Assembly: GCA_035561515.1 (NCBI GenBank)
Contig: DATMXP010000043.1
Span: forward strand, 1 to 64,000
DNA length: 64,000 nucleotides
Reading direction: 5' to 3'
DNA from: Terriglobales bacterium
Lineage (GTDB): Bacteria; Acidobacteriota; Terriglobia; Terriglobales; Acidobacteriaceae
Both the position numbers and the translations under genes were made by a program. The notes under the pieces are model-generated. The model was not told where the DNA came from, ran no database searches, and saw only the letters and a program-made list of their open reading frames with translations. Each line of letters starts with the position of its first letter. Position 1 is the stretch's first letter. Positions 53,991 through 62,650 of this stretch are shown here, one piece after another.

Positions 53991-54640
53991 TTCCGTCTCC
54001 TTTGGCTTGAGCCCCCGTTCGATTGTGGGTGGGGTGCGTCAACACCGAACTTGATAATCCCTATCAACTGCTCGATGGTTTCCTCTTCTGGAAGGCCCAA
54101 GTGCTGCTTGCCGCCGAAGAGTTTCTCCACCAGGAAATACGTGAAAAACTGGAGGTAGACCGCCGCATACGCCGTGGGCCGCGCGACCCCGGGTCGGACG
54201 TGTTTTGCCTCGTCTGGGTAACCGCCTGCTAGTTCTTCCAAATTCTTCGAAAGCTGCCGAAAGCTGTGGGCGAAGTGCCGGTTGCCGAACTCGGTCACGT
54301 CGATGTACATCAACCGCCAGTAGTCGGGGTGGCGATATACGATTTCTCGCACCGCCTTCGAGAGCGCCCGCAACCCATCCTCGTCAAAGCGGCCAAGGTA
54401 TGGCTTTAAGGTCTTCTGCTGTATTTCAGCCATTTCATTGCCGTAACGCCGGACCAGGCTGATATACAGCGCCTCTTTTGTCTTGTAGTAGTTGTAGATA
54501 TTCCCCAGGGACACCTTCGCTTCACGCGCAATATCGCGAACCGTCGTGCCGTGAAACCCCTGGCGCGTGAAGACTTTCAGCGCCGCGTTCTCGATATGAA
54601 TCTGGTTCCGTTCAACGGCCTGATCTTGAAGCTTCGGCAT
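53987..54640 (-). CDS. TetR-family regulator
   Basis: 217 residues. The N-terminal HTH (GTTVRDIAREAKVSLGNIYN, then YYKTKEALY) is typical of TetR. The C-terminal ligand domain (~75-200) is helical with HPDYWRLMYIDVTEFGNRHF. The basic tail SSQRRRK is extra. It overlaps the TonB-dependent receptor start, so receptor and regulator are co-translated. The palindrome at 54681-54700 is a likely autoregulatory operator. Related regulators often respond to acyl-CoA; the neighbouring genes make that plausible. Confidence 0.93.
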   Translation of the reverse strand: MPKLQDQAVERNQIHIENAALKVFTRQGFHGTTVRDIAREAKVSLGNIYNYYKTKEALYISLVRRYGNEMAEIQQKTLKPYLGRFDEDGLRALSKAVREIVYRHPDYWRLMYIDVTEFGNRHFAHSFRQLSKNLEELAGGYPDEAKHVRPGVARPTAYAAVYLQFFTYFLVEKLFGGKQHLGLPEEETIEQLIGIIKFGVDAPHPQSNGGSSQRRRK

Positions 54641-54680
54641 GTGCGACTCAGATTCCTTTTAGTTCGACAGTTATACAAAT

Positions 54681-54700
54681 AAAAACGAACAATCGTTTTT
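54681..54700. promoter_or_regulatory. Perfect palindrome, likely TetR operator
   Basis: AAAAACGA-ACAA-TCGTTTTT, two perfect 8-base arms, 41-60 bases upstream of the TetR ATG. Size and position suit a TetR dimer site. TATAAC lies between it and the gene (54674-54669 on the minus strand) and could be a -10 box, without a clear -35. Confidence 0.6.
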
Positions 54701-54895
54701 TTTTGGAGACCTAAGATCGCCCACAACTCGGCGGCATGTCAAGGGCAAAGTTATGCAACGTATTCGGTTTTCTTATGGTTTGGAATCCCAGTCATCCTTG
54801 GTTTCGGAACTTTGAATCAGCTTCAAAGCGGACGCTGGCACGTCCTCTGCGCGTAGCGCGGTTTACTGGGGCAGCAAGTTGTAAGGATTTTATAA

Positions 54896-54945
54896 AGAAA
54901 AAAGCCCCGGAGTCCGCTTGGGGCGTTGAGGAAAGAACTCCGGGG
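54896..54945 (-). terminator. Long-loop terminator of the TPR gene
   Basis: On the minus strand CCCCGGAGT (54945-54937) and ACTCCGGGG (54913-54905) form a 9-bp stem around a 23-base loop, followed by CTTTTTTCTTT. The loop contains GCCCC, which could instead pair with GGGGC in the 3' arm, giving a shorter alternative hairpin. Confidence 0.7.
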
Positions 54946-55037
54946 TCACCGTTTCCCCTTACTCACTGTCGCTTTCAGGAGGCTGTAGGTATAGACGTGG
55001 CGCCCCGGCAAAAGTTGCGGACTACTCTCAAGATTTT

Positions 55038-55862
55038 TTATTCGATCGCGCTCGGCTTTTGCTCCATCAAGGCCGTGAACCGTGGATCTTTTCTCAGTTC
55101 TGTAAACTCCGTGTCCTTGTAAGCGTTATCCACTTCTTTATAGCCTTCTTCAATGGCCCGTCTCAGATAAAGCAGCGACCGGTCGAACATCCCATTCTGT
55201 GCATACATCTTCGCCAGCACGTAGGAGTACCGCGCACGGTCTTCCGGCGACGCAATGTGCGTCAACTGCCCAGTTGCCGACCGGCGCTCCAGCACATCCG
55301 GATCAAGCGAAAGTGCGATCTGGTATTCCGGTACGGCTTTCTCGATCTCTTTCTTTGCAAAGTACGCCGCACCAAGGTTGCTGTGGAAGGAAGCAACGTT
55401 GGGATTCAATTCAATCGCTTTCTTGTACAGCTTGATCGCCTTGCCGTATTTCTTCTTCGTGTAGTGGGTATACGCCAGGTTGTTCACGGCATAGGGGAAG
55501 GTTTTATCCATCTTGACGGCTTTTTCGTAGTTCTTCTTCGCGTCATCCACCCGGCCCATCATCAGTTGAGCCATCCCCACCTTGTTGTACACAACAGCCT
55601 TGGCGTTTCCCTTTGGGAGTTTCTTCAACGCAGCTTCGTAGTAGTCGATCGCGTCCAGGTAAGCTTTCTCGCTGCGCAACTGGTCTCCGCGTTCTTCCAG
55701 GTCCGCTGGATTCGCGTTGGCAGGAGGCGGCTCGATCCGCCGGCTCGGCGGCGGCGTTACCTGCACATCCTGTGCGTCCTGGGCCAGGGCACACATAGGA
55801 ACCACAAACACGAATAAGAACGCCGCAATCAGTAGTCGCGTCCAATCCTGTCTTCTCAACAT
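55038..55862 (-). CDS. Periplasmic TPR-repeat protein
   Basis: 274 residues. Signal peptide (LLIAAFLFVFVVPMCALAQ), a Pro-rich segment (TPPPSRRIEPPPANANP), then five or more tetratricopeptide repeats (for example AYLDAIDYYEAALKKLPKGN, GKAIKLYKKAIELNPNVASF). It ends in DPRFTALMEQKPSAIE, a pattern often seen in TPR lipopolysaccharide-assembly or kinase-linked proteins. A scaffold for envelope protein complexes is likely. The ATG at 55862 follows GGAGG at six bases. It has its own terminator. Confidence 0.88.
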   Translation of the reverse strand: MLRRQDWTRLLIAAFLFVFVVPMCALAQDAQDVQVTPPPSRRIEPPPANANPADLEERGDQLRSEKAYLDAIDYYEAALKKLPKGNAKAVVYNKVGMAQLMMGRVDDAKKNYEKAVKMDKTFPYAVNNLAYTHYTKKKYGKAIKLYKKAIELNPNVASFHSNLGAAYFAKKEIEKAVPEYQIALSLDPDVLERRSATGQLTHIASPEDRARYSYVLAKMYAQNGMFDRSLLYLRRAIEEGYKEVDNAYKDTEFTELRKDPRFTALMEQKPSAIE

Positions 55863-56003
55863 GGTTGACCTCCGGTTGTCCGGATCGTGCATGAAGAATA
55901 TTGACACCATTCAGAGTTCACTGGGGTTAAAAAAGCAAAGTTTCCGTCCCAATTCCCATTATGACTATCCCAGCCCAAATTCCGCTACTCTGGCCGGCCA
56001 ATA

Positions 56004-56025
56004 AAAAACCCGGCCGCAGCCGGGC
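56004..56025 (-). terminator. Intrinsic terminator of the penicillin-binding protein gene
   Basis: On the minus strand CCCGGC, TGCG loop, GCCGGG followed by TTTTTTATT. It lies 18 bases after the stop. Confidence 0.85.
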
Positions 56026-56043
56026 TGTTTGGATCCATATCCG

Positions 56044-58647
56044 TCAGTCTTTCTTTTGGTTATCTTCCCCATCCCCCTTGAAGACTCCGATAATCTTGCC
56101 GAAAAAGCCTTTCTTCTCCTCTTTCTTCGGCGGTGTCGCCTGAGTGTTCTGGGTTACGGGCGGCTGTTGGCCCTGGGAATAGGTAATCGAGTGCGATCCT
56201 TGTGGCGTCTGAACCTGCTGTTGCTGCAAACTTGGCTGCGCAGGTTGCGATCCGCCCGTCACGAATCCGAAGATCTTCTGGAAGACATTCTTGTCCGTCT
56301 GCTCGCAGGTTTCTCTCGGCTCGGTGCCTGCGATGAACGCCACCGAATACGCTTCCGGACATGCCGGCGTCGAGATCCGGTTTGTCACCTTATCGATCCG
56401 CATGTCAATCACGCCATCGGGTTGGTGGAAATCAGTCATGTTGCGGAACTGCGGTAATTGTTGGGCGCGCTTCATAAATTCTGCCCAGATCGGCGCCGCA
56501 GTGCTCGCACCGGATAACCGCAAATCGCTATAGTCGTCGAAGCCAACCCACACGATGCAGATGAGGTTGCTGGTATATCCCGCGAACCATCCGTCGCGCG
56601 AGGTACCGGTCTTCCCTGCCGCTGGAGCGTTGAAACCCATCTGCCGGACCGGGAATCCTGTTCCTGTGTTGATGACGCCTGCCATCATCGTCGTCAGCAC
56701 GTAGGCGACTCTTGGATCCAGCACCGGCGTTTTCTCTACGGATGTCCGCAGCAGAACATCACCCTGCGGACTATGAACGGCCTTCAGGAGCGTCGGCGAG
56801 ACTCTTACACCGCTATTTGCGAACACCGTGTACGCTCCAGCCATATCGATCGGCGTAGCGTCGTAGGCGCCGAGCGCCATCGCGGGCGTTGCGCGCACCG
56901 AACTGATTCCCGCGGCCTTCGCCAGCGTCGCCACGTTGTCGTAGCCGACCATTTCGGCAAGCTTCACCGTCGCATTGTTCAGCGAATGCGCAAGCGCATA
57001 TTCGGCGGCGACCTCTCCGTGGTACTCCTCTTTGTAGTTGCGCGGCTCGTAAGTCTTGTCTTCGTAGGTAAATGTTGTCGGCGAATCGTCGACCACGCTG
57101 GCCGGCGTAAACACTGTCGCGCTGCCGGTCAACGCCGTGTTGACTGCGGCCGCATATACAAAGGGCTTGAAGATTGATCCCGTCGGGCGTTTTGCCACCG
57201 CATGATTCAACTGGCTGATACCGTAGTTCCGCCCGCCCACGAGGGCCAACACCTCTCCCGTTTGCGGATCGAGGGCCACAAGTGCGACCTGCGGGTCCGG
57301 TCCAGGCTTGATCACCGTTTCCGTCTTGGCGGACTTGCCCTTCCCGACTCTTACCTTCCGGGTACGCAGCTTCGTAATCTGCTCATCCACCTTGCGGATA
57401 CCAATTTGCACTGCTTCTGCCGCGGCTCTCTGAAGATCTGGATCCAGCGTGGTGTAGATCCTCACTCCCTGATCGTTCAGTTCTCGCTCCCCATACTGCG
57501 TCGCGAGCGTGTCTTTCACGAGGTCAACAAAATATGGAGCATCGCTCGCTTCCACGTTGGGAGGAGCTAATTTCAGCGGGGTCGCCTTTGCCTTATCGGC
57601 CTCGTCACGGCTCAAGACGCCGTTATCGACCATCGCTTCCAGCACCAGGTTGCGGCGATCGAGTGCGCGCTCCGGATGGCGGTAAGGATTTAGGTAACTC
57701 GGGCGCTGCACCAGTCCGGCCAGCAGTGCCGCCTCGGGTAGAGAGATGCTCTGCAGATCCTTATTGAAGTAGGCGCGTGCAGCTTCGGCGAATCCGTGGA
57801 TCGTGAACGACCCGCGCTGGCCCATATCAACCTGGTTCGCATAAAGCTCGAAGATCTGTTCCTTCGTGAGCTTCTGCTCCAGTTCGATCGCAATCAGCAT
57901 CTCCGTCAGTTTGCGTTTCAGCGTCTTCTGCGGAGACAGGAAGAACCCGCGCGAGATCTGCATCGTGATGGTTGAAGCACCCTGCGCCTTGCCGCCGGAC
58001 CTCAGATCCACCCATGCCGCGCCAATAAGCCGGACGTAGTTGATGCCGCTGTGCTCGAAAAATTTGCGGTCCTCGATTGAGGTAACCGCATTCACCATCA
58101 CCTTGGGGATGTCGTTGTACTTCACCACTTGGCGCTTGGCGCGCTCTTCTGAGTCCAGAGACGTCAGCAGTGGCGGTTCCAGTTCGTAGGCGGCCAGTGT
58201 CGCACCGGAATTCGATCCGGTGATGCGATCTACCTTGCCTCCGCTGATGTGAATCTCAGCCCCATCTGCATTGTGATACGAGAGCGGGCCGGGCTTGATC
58301 TCAACCCCGCCAGGCAATGATCTGTATGTGCCGACCTTACTGTCTGTCTCGGAATACCCGGCGCGCCGCAAGTTCGAGATGATCTCTTCCTTGGAATACT
58401 TGTCGCCGGTCTCAACAATAGGGGCACGCGCATAGATCTTCGCCGAGGTACTGAAGATCGGACCTCGGATCCGTGCCTCTACGATGCGGTCATACTTCAC
58501 GTAGTAGTACGCGAACACCGCAAACATCATCAGCGATACCAGCAGGAATACCGCGATGCCGGCTTTTACAAAGGGGTGGGAGAGTCCAATACGGGAAGAC
58601 TGGCTTCCCTTCTTCTTCGGCTGCGGGATTTTTACTTTGATGGCCAC
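56044..58647 (-). CDS. Class A penicillin-binding protein (PBP1b-like)
   Basis: 867 residues. Cytoplasmic Lys-rich start, membrane helix (~28-50), a UB2H-like domain (~60-150: IFSTSAKIYARAPIVETGDK, LSYHNADGAEIHISGG), glycosyltransferase 51 (SIEDRKFFEHSGINY, GASTITMQISRGFF, NQVDMGQRG) and transpeptidase with SIFK (Ser491, Lys494), SLN and KTGTS (Lys679). A Gln/Pro-rich and Lys-rich tail (QTPQGSHSITYSQGQQPP) follows. It polymerises and cross-links peptidoglycan at the periplasmic face. The UB2H domain points to PBP1b rather than PBP1a. Confidence 0.94.
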   Translation of the reverse strand: MAIKVKIPQPKKKGSQSSRIGLSHPFVKAGIAVFLLVSLMMFAVFAYYYVKYDRIVEARIRGPIFSTSAKIYARAPIVETGDKYSKEEIISNLRRAGYSETDSKVGTYRSLPGGVEIKPGPLSYHNADGAEIHISGGKVDRITGSNSGATLAAYELEPPLLTSLDSEERAKRQVVKYNDIPKVMVNAVTSIEDRKFFEHSGINYVRLIGAAWVDLRSGGKAQGASTITMQISRGFFLSPQKTLKRKLTEMLIAIELEQKLTKEQIFELYANQVDMGQRGSFTIHGFAEAARAYFNKDLQSISLPEAALLAGLVQRPSYLNPYRHPERALDRRNLVLEAMVDNGVLSRDEADKAKATPLKLAPPNVEASDAPYFVDLVKDTLATQYGERELNDQGVRIYTTLDPDLQRAAAEAVQIGIRKVDEQITKLRTRKVRVGKGKSAKTETVIKPGPDPQVALVALDPQTGEVLALVGGRNYGISQLNHAVAKRPTGSIFKPFVYAAAVNTALTGSATVFTPASVVDDSPTTFTYEDKTYEPRNYKEEYHGEVAAEYALAHSLNNATVKLAEMVGYDNVATLAKAAGISSVRATPAMALGAYDATPIDMAGAYTVFANSGVRVSPTLLKAVHSPQGDVLLRTSVEKTPVLDPRVAYVLTTMMAGVINTGTGFPVRQMGFNAPAAGKTGTSRDGWFAGYTSNLICIVWVGFDDYSDLRLSGASTAAPIWAEFMKRAQQLPQFRNMTDFHQPDGVIDMRIDKVTNRISTPACPEAYSVAFIAGTEPRETCEQTDKNVFQKIFGFVTGGSQPAQPSLQQQQVQTPQGSHSITYSQGQQPPVTQNTQATPPKKEEKKGFFGKIIGVFKGDGEDNQKKD

Positions 58648-59108
58648 TTTTTAGGGCAGAGAAACCGCCGTCTTTCAACGAGTTACATTTTTGATTTCGT
58701 CAGGGGTGATCGCCTCTTCCACGCACAACCTCCCCTTCCCGGCTTGAGACGGTGCAACTACGGTACCAGAGCAGCTACCCCTTATTTTAAAGCACCTTTT
58801 GCCACCCGGGCAGTTCCCGGCGTGGTCTTTCTTACACGTTCTCGGCACAAAAGTGCTCAACTTTTGACACACTCGCCAGGCGCCCGCTCCGTTTACCAAC
58901 TGGTAAATTGCCTTGCTGCATTGGATGCCGGTTGGTGCAGTTCTGCAACCCTGAATGGCAAGGGGTGAACCTTGCTGTTCAAGAGCACTTCCTCCCCGTG
59001 AGCCTTTAGGTCGTAACCCTCACAAGTTCGGATTGTTCCGAGTGATTAAGGAACAGCCAAAATGAAACCAGGAGCTCCCAAGAGCTCCTGGTTGATTCTG
59101 CTTCTCAG
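58648..59108. other. Gene-less stretch with two inverted repeats
   Basis: CAAAAGT/ACTTTTG (58848-58866) and TTTACCAACTGGTAAA (58892-58907) lie within it. TTGACA at 58864-58869 could be a plus-strand -35 box but no good -10 follows. No open frame is convincing. It may hold a promoter for the penicillin-binding protein gene or an untranslated RNA. Confidence 0.45.
59066..59093. terminator. Strong hairpin after the small membrane protein gene
   Basis: AACCAGGAGCTC / GAGCTCCTGGTT, a perfect 12-bp stem with a CCAA loop. On the minus strand TCATTTTGG follows. It ends the kdsD-proS-side minus-strand run. Confidence 0.75.
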
Positions 59109-59453
59109 TTAGATCTGCTTGTTCTTGGTGGTCGGCGCGAACGTCAAGTCGAACGGGTGTACCGGGATGTCGATGTGCACCGTGTACTCCGTCGAGATCG
59201 TAACTGCCGTTCCCTGACGTTCGACCTTGATCTGCTCCGGCGAAGTCAGCGGCAACTCGAGTTGCTGCGCCTTCTTCCAGACCGTTTCGCGCATGTCGCT
59301 TTCGGTCTTTCCCGTGTAGCTCTGAATGCGCGCTTCTTCTTCGATGGCATCCTGGAACTGGTAGTAGTTGAAGTACACCGGCACGACCTTGACGCCGACA
59401 TAAAACGCCGATACCACCACAGCCAGAGCTATCAGGGCCTTGATCGTTTTCAT
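59109..59453 (-). CDS. Small membrane-anchored protein (DUF4845-like)
   Basis: 114 residues: one N-terminal helix (MKTIKALIALAVVVSAFYVG) and an exported beta-rich domain (KVVPVYFNYYQFQDAIEEEA, EQIKVERQGTAVTISTEYTV, HIDIPVHPFDLTFAP). The VPVYxxYY and the small size resemble DUF4845 proteins, of unknown role. A GTG at 59495 overlapping the proS TGA would add 14 residues and couple translation; the ATG at 59453 fits the signal anchor better. It follows proS. Confidence 0.7.
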   Translation of the reverse strand: MKTIKALIALAVVVSAFYVGVKVVPVYFNYYQFQDAIEEEARIQSYTGKTESDMRETVWKKAQQLELPLTSPEQIKVERQGTAVTISTEYTVHIDIPVHPFDLTFAPTTKNKQI

Positions 59454-59491
59454 AACTGCACTCACAGAGTCCCTTCGGCAGGGCTCTCCGT

Positions 59492-61249
59492 TCACTCGCC
59501 TTTCAACTTACGCAGGTACTCTGAAATTTCGGCGATGTTAACATCCTGTGTTTCGCCTGTCGAGCGGACCTTCACCTCAACTTTCCCTTCCGTAACCTTC
59601 TTACCAACATTCACCCGGAAAGGAATTCCCACCAGGTCAGCGTCCTTGAATTTCACTCCCGGACGCTCATCCCGGTCGTCGATGATCACGTCGAAGCCCG
59701 CCTTCTTCAACTCCTCGGCAATCTCCTCCGCTTTCTTCATCTGCTCCGCGTCACGGACGCTGATCGGGATGACCACAACGTTGAATGGCGCAATTGCCGG
59801 ATTCAACCAGAACCCGTTTTCATCATTGCTCTGCTCGATCGCTGCCGTGAGAATGCGCTCGATGCCGATTCCATAGCAACCCATGATCGGCATCACTTCC
59901 TTGCCGTCCTTGTCGAGCACCGTTGCGCCCATCGATTCCGAGTACTTATAGCCGAGTTTGAAAATGTGCCCGATCTCGACGGCCTTCGCTACCACGAGTG
60001 GCTTTCCGCAGTTCGGACAGCTTTCACCGGCTTCCACACTGCGCAGGTCGACCCACTGATTCTCTTCAACCTTGAAATCGCGGCCGGGGGTAACGTTGCG
60101 GAGGTGGTAATCCTCTTTATTGGCTCCGGCAATCAGGTTCTTGCGGCCAAGTAGCGCGCGATCGACAAAGACGTGGGCCTTGATCCCTTTGTAGTGCGCG
60201 CCGTCGAGTCCGACAGGTCCGAGGAAACCGGCAGGCGAATTAAAGACCGCTGAGATCTCTTCGGCGTGCATCGGACGGAACTCAGCATTCGGCACAGTCG
60301 AGGCTAACTTCGCTTCGTTCAGTTGATGATCGCCACGTATGAACGCGATCACCGGCACTTCTTCTGTCTTGCCGTCGCTGGTGGTTCGCACTGCCATAAA
60401 GGCCAGCGTTTTCATTTTGTTTTTCGGCGAGACCTTCAGATAATTCGCGACCTCTTCGATGGTCTTCATGCCGGGTGTGTGTACCAGTTCGGGCTTGTCC
60501 GCCGTGGCTTCGTAGTCGGGGACGTCCTCCAGACGCGAAGTCGCCTTCTCCAGATTCGCAGCATAGTGACAGCTTGGGCAACTCACGACGAAGTCTTCGC
60601 CGGCATCGGAGTAAACCATGAACTCGTGGGATTGTGACCCGCCCATCGAACCTGAGTGGGCCTCGACGACCACATACTTCAGGCTGCAGCGGTCAAAAAT
60701 CCGGCAGTAGGCGTCATAGTGCTTCTTGTAGCTGACATCGAGTCCGGCGGCGTCGATGTCGAAGGAGTACGAGTCCATCATGATGAACTGCCGCACGCGC
60801 ATCAGGCCGGCACGAGGACGAGGCTCATCGCGGAATTTCAACTCGATCTGATACCACGTCTGCGGCAACTGTTTGTAGCTGCGCAGTTCCTTGCGCGCGA
60901 TCTCCGTCATGACTTCTTCTTCCGTCATGCCGAGACATAGATCGGCGCCTTTGCGGTCCTTCAGGCGAAACATGTTGTCGCCCATAAGCTTCCATCGACC
61001 GCTGGCTTCCCAGATTTCACGCGGATGGAGGACAGGCAGATCGAACTCCTGCCCGATCTTGTCCATTTCTTCGCGGACGATCGCGGTGATCTTTTTCAGC
61101 GACCGGTTCGCAAGGAACAGATAGCTGTAAATGCCCGCGGAAAGTTGCCGGATGTATCCGGCGCGGACCAGGAACTTATGGCTGGCAACTTCGGCGTCAG
61201 CGGGCGCTTCCCGCAACGTAGGTATGAATAATTGTGACCAACGATACAT
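59492..61249 (-). CDS. proS: Prolyl-tRNA synthetase, bacterial type with editing domain
   Basis: 585 residues. Class II synthetase: motif 1 around [20 protein letters not shown], motif 2 [19 protein letters not shown], motif 3 [14 protein letters not shown]. Between motifs 2 and 3 lies the INS editing domain ([30 protein letters not shown]) that clears Ala-tRNA-Pro, and the C-terminal anticodon-binding domain ([30 protein letters not shown]). CxxC pairs are present ([18 protein letters not shown]). It charges tRNA-Pro. The start follows GAAGGAA. Confidence 0.97.
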   Translation of the reverse strand: MYRWSQLFIPTLREAPADAEVASHKFLVRAGYIRQLSAGIYSYLFLANRSLKKITAIVREEMDKIGQEFDLPVLHPREIWEASGRWKLMGDNMFRLKDRKGADLCLGMTEEEVMTEIARKELRSYKQLPQTWYQIELKFRDEPRPRAGLMRVRQFIMMDSYSFDIDAAGLDVSYKKHYDAYCRIFDRCSLKYVVVEAHSGSMGGSQSHEFMVYSDAGEDFVVSCPSCHYAANLEKATSRLEDVPDYEATADKPELVHTPGMKTIEEVANYLKVSPKNKMKTLAFMAVRTTSDGKTEEVPVIAFIRGDHQLNEAKLASTVPNAEFRPMHAEEISAVFNSPAGFLGPVGLDGAHYKGIKAHVFVDRALLGRKNLIAGANKEDYHLRNVTPGRDFKVEENQWVDLRSVEAGESCPNCGKPLVVAKAVEIGHIFKLGYKYSESMGATVLDKDGKEVMPIMGCYGIGIERILTAAIEQSNDENGFWLNPAIAPFNVVVIPISVRDAEQMKKAEEIAEELKKAGFDVIIDDRDERPGVKFKDADLVGIPFRVNVGKKVTEGKVEVKVRSTGETQDVNIAEISEYLRKLKGE

Positions 61250-61303
61250 GGAACAATTCCTTCAGGTTCGGAATTGTTCATTGTAACGGATACTGCGTTT
61301 CCT

Positions 61304-61531
61304 CTACTTCACCGCCGCCTGATGCTTCGCCAGAAAATCCAGGATTGCCTTCGCTGCGCGTTGCAGCTCGCCATACTGGGCCTGGTAATCCACGAACAGA
61401 CGGTTCAAATCCAGAGACTCATCCGGTCTCAGCTTCGCACGCAGCAGCATGTCACGGACATGCACCGGGTTCGGGAGCATCGCTTCTTCTTTCAATTCTT
61501 CCAACGCCGTCTGCGGATCATAGTGATACAT
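61304..61531 (-). CDS. Small protein of unknown function upstream of proS
   Basis: 75 residues, highly helical and charged (MYHYDPQTALEELKEEAMLP, RDMLLRAKLRPDESLDLNRL, LQRAAKAILDFLAKHQAAV). No signal peptide or known motif. A GAGGA ribosome binding site lies six bases before the ATG. It lies 55 bases before proS and 59 bases after the end of kdsD on the same strand, so it is probably co-transcribed with proS. Confidence 0.65.
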   Translation of the reverse strand: MYHYDPQTALEELKEEAMLPNPVHVRDMLLRAKLRPDESLDLNRLFVDYQAQYGELQRAAKAILDFLAKHQAAVK

Positions 61532-61590
61532 ATAAGTTCCTCACCAAGGTATGCATATAGGATAACTCCGCAGCGCACACCAACTGCAAG

Positions 61591-62580
61591 CTAAACGAGC
61601 TCGGTTCCCCACAGATCGTGTAGATGGATAATGCCCTGCACCCGGCGCTCGTCGTCCACCACGACCAGAGACGTTATTTTTTTCTGCTCCATTACGTTGA
61701 GCGCGGCCGTCGCGAACTCATCAGGACCGATTGTCTTCGGCGACTTCGTCATGCACTCCGCCGCGGTCAGGTCCATCACTTCCTTGCCGCGACGCTCCAG
61801 CAGCCTACGCAAATCACCATCGCTGATGATGCCCGCCAATTTCTCCGACTCGATCACCGTGGTCATGCCAAGCCCTTTGCGCGACATCTCGTAGATCACG
61901 ACGGGCATCTTGCTGTCCGGCGTGACTCGCGGAATAGCGTCGCCTGTGTGCATCAACGAATTCACTCGGGCCAGTTTCTTGCCCAGTTTCCCGCCGGGAT
62001 GCAGGTCGGCGAAATCCTCTTCCTTGAAGCCTTTCTTGTCGGCCAGGGCGACTGCCAGCGCATCGCCGAGTGCCAGCATGGTCGTGGTCGAAGCTGTCGG
62101 AGCCAATCCGAGCGAGCACGCTTCCTTATCGATGGAGCAGTCCAGCGCGATATCGGCTGCCTGCGCCAACGGCGAAACCTTCCTTCCATTTCCACTGAAT
62201 AGCGGGTCGCCTGTGAGCGAGATCAGCTTCACTTCCAGGCGCTTGATGGTCGGCAGCAGCGTGAGCAACTCTTCGGTATCGCCGCTGGCGGAGAGCGCAA
62301 TCACCACATCGCCGCGCGTGATCATGCCCAGATCGCCGTGCAGAGCCTCGGCTGGATGCAGGAACAACGACGGGGTTCCGGTGGAACTCAGTGTCGCGGC
62401 GATCTTGCGTGCAACGAGGCCGCTTTTTCCCATACCGGTAACAACAACTCTTCCGGCGCAGCAGGAAAGCAAGTCGACGGCGTCGCGGAAGGCGTTCGCC
62501 ATGGGACCCGCAATCCGGTCGGCAAGCCGACGAAGGGCCTCAGCCTCGATTCGGACCACGTTTTCGCCCAGGCGATTCAT
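61591..62580 (-). CDS. kdsD: Arabinose-5-phosphate isomerase (KdsD/KpsF)
   Basis: 329 residues: the SIS domain (1-190) with VVVTGMGKSGLVARKIAATL, TPSLFLHPAEALHGDLGMIT and ALSASGDTEELL, then two CBS domains (MHTGDAIPRVTPDSKMPVVI and CMTKSPKTIGPDEFATAALN). It interconverts ribulose-5-P and arabinose-5-P, the first step towards Kdo for LPS. Start at the ATG 62580; a TTG at 62601 adds seven residues and neither has a good ribosome binding site. Together with rfaE2 and the GT9 gene at 12-14 kb it supports LPS core synthesis. Confidence 0.94.
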   Translation of the reverse strand: MNRLGENVVRIEAEALRRLADRIAGPMANAFRDAVDLLSCCAGRVVVTGMGKSGLVARKIAATLSSTGTPSLFLHPAEALHGDLGMITRGDVVIALSASGDTEELLTLLPTIKRLEVKLISLTGDPLFSGNGRKVSPLAQAADIALDCSIDKEACSLGLAPTASTTTMLALGDALAVALADKKGFKEEDFADLHPGGKLGKKLARVNSLMHTGDAIPRVTPDSKMPVVIYEMSRKGLGMTTVIESEKLAGIISDGDLRRLLERRGKEVMDLTAAECMTKSPKTIGPDEFATAALNVMEQKKITSLVVVDDERRVQGIIHLHDLWGTELV

Positions 62581-62650
62581 AGGGAAAGAGGATGGTAACA
62601 AATGAGGCTAGCACTGCGACACGGCGATTCCCAACCGAAACCAGCGGTTC

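Larger units (their letters stand above)
54641..55037. other. Gene-less stretch with operator and terminator
   Basis: Between the TetR gene start and the end of the TPR gene. It contains the AAAAACGA/TCGTTTTT palindrome and the long-loop terminator of the TPR gene. Small plus-strand frames such as 54736-55122 lack motifs. Confidence 0.6.

Noticed and set aside
54900-54960. RNase P RNA-like string GAGGAAAG
   Set aside because: Only one short match; no long flanking secondary structure and no ACAGAAA-type 3' element. It is explained by the loop of a terminator.
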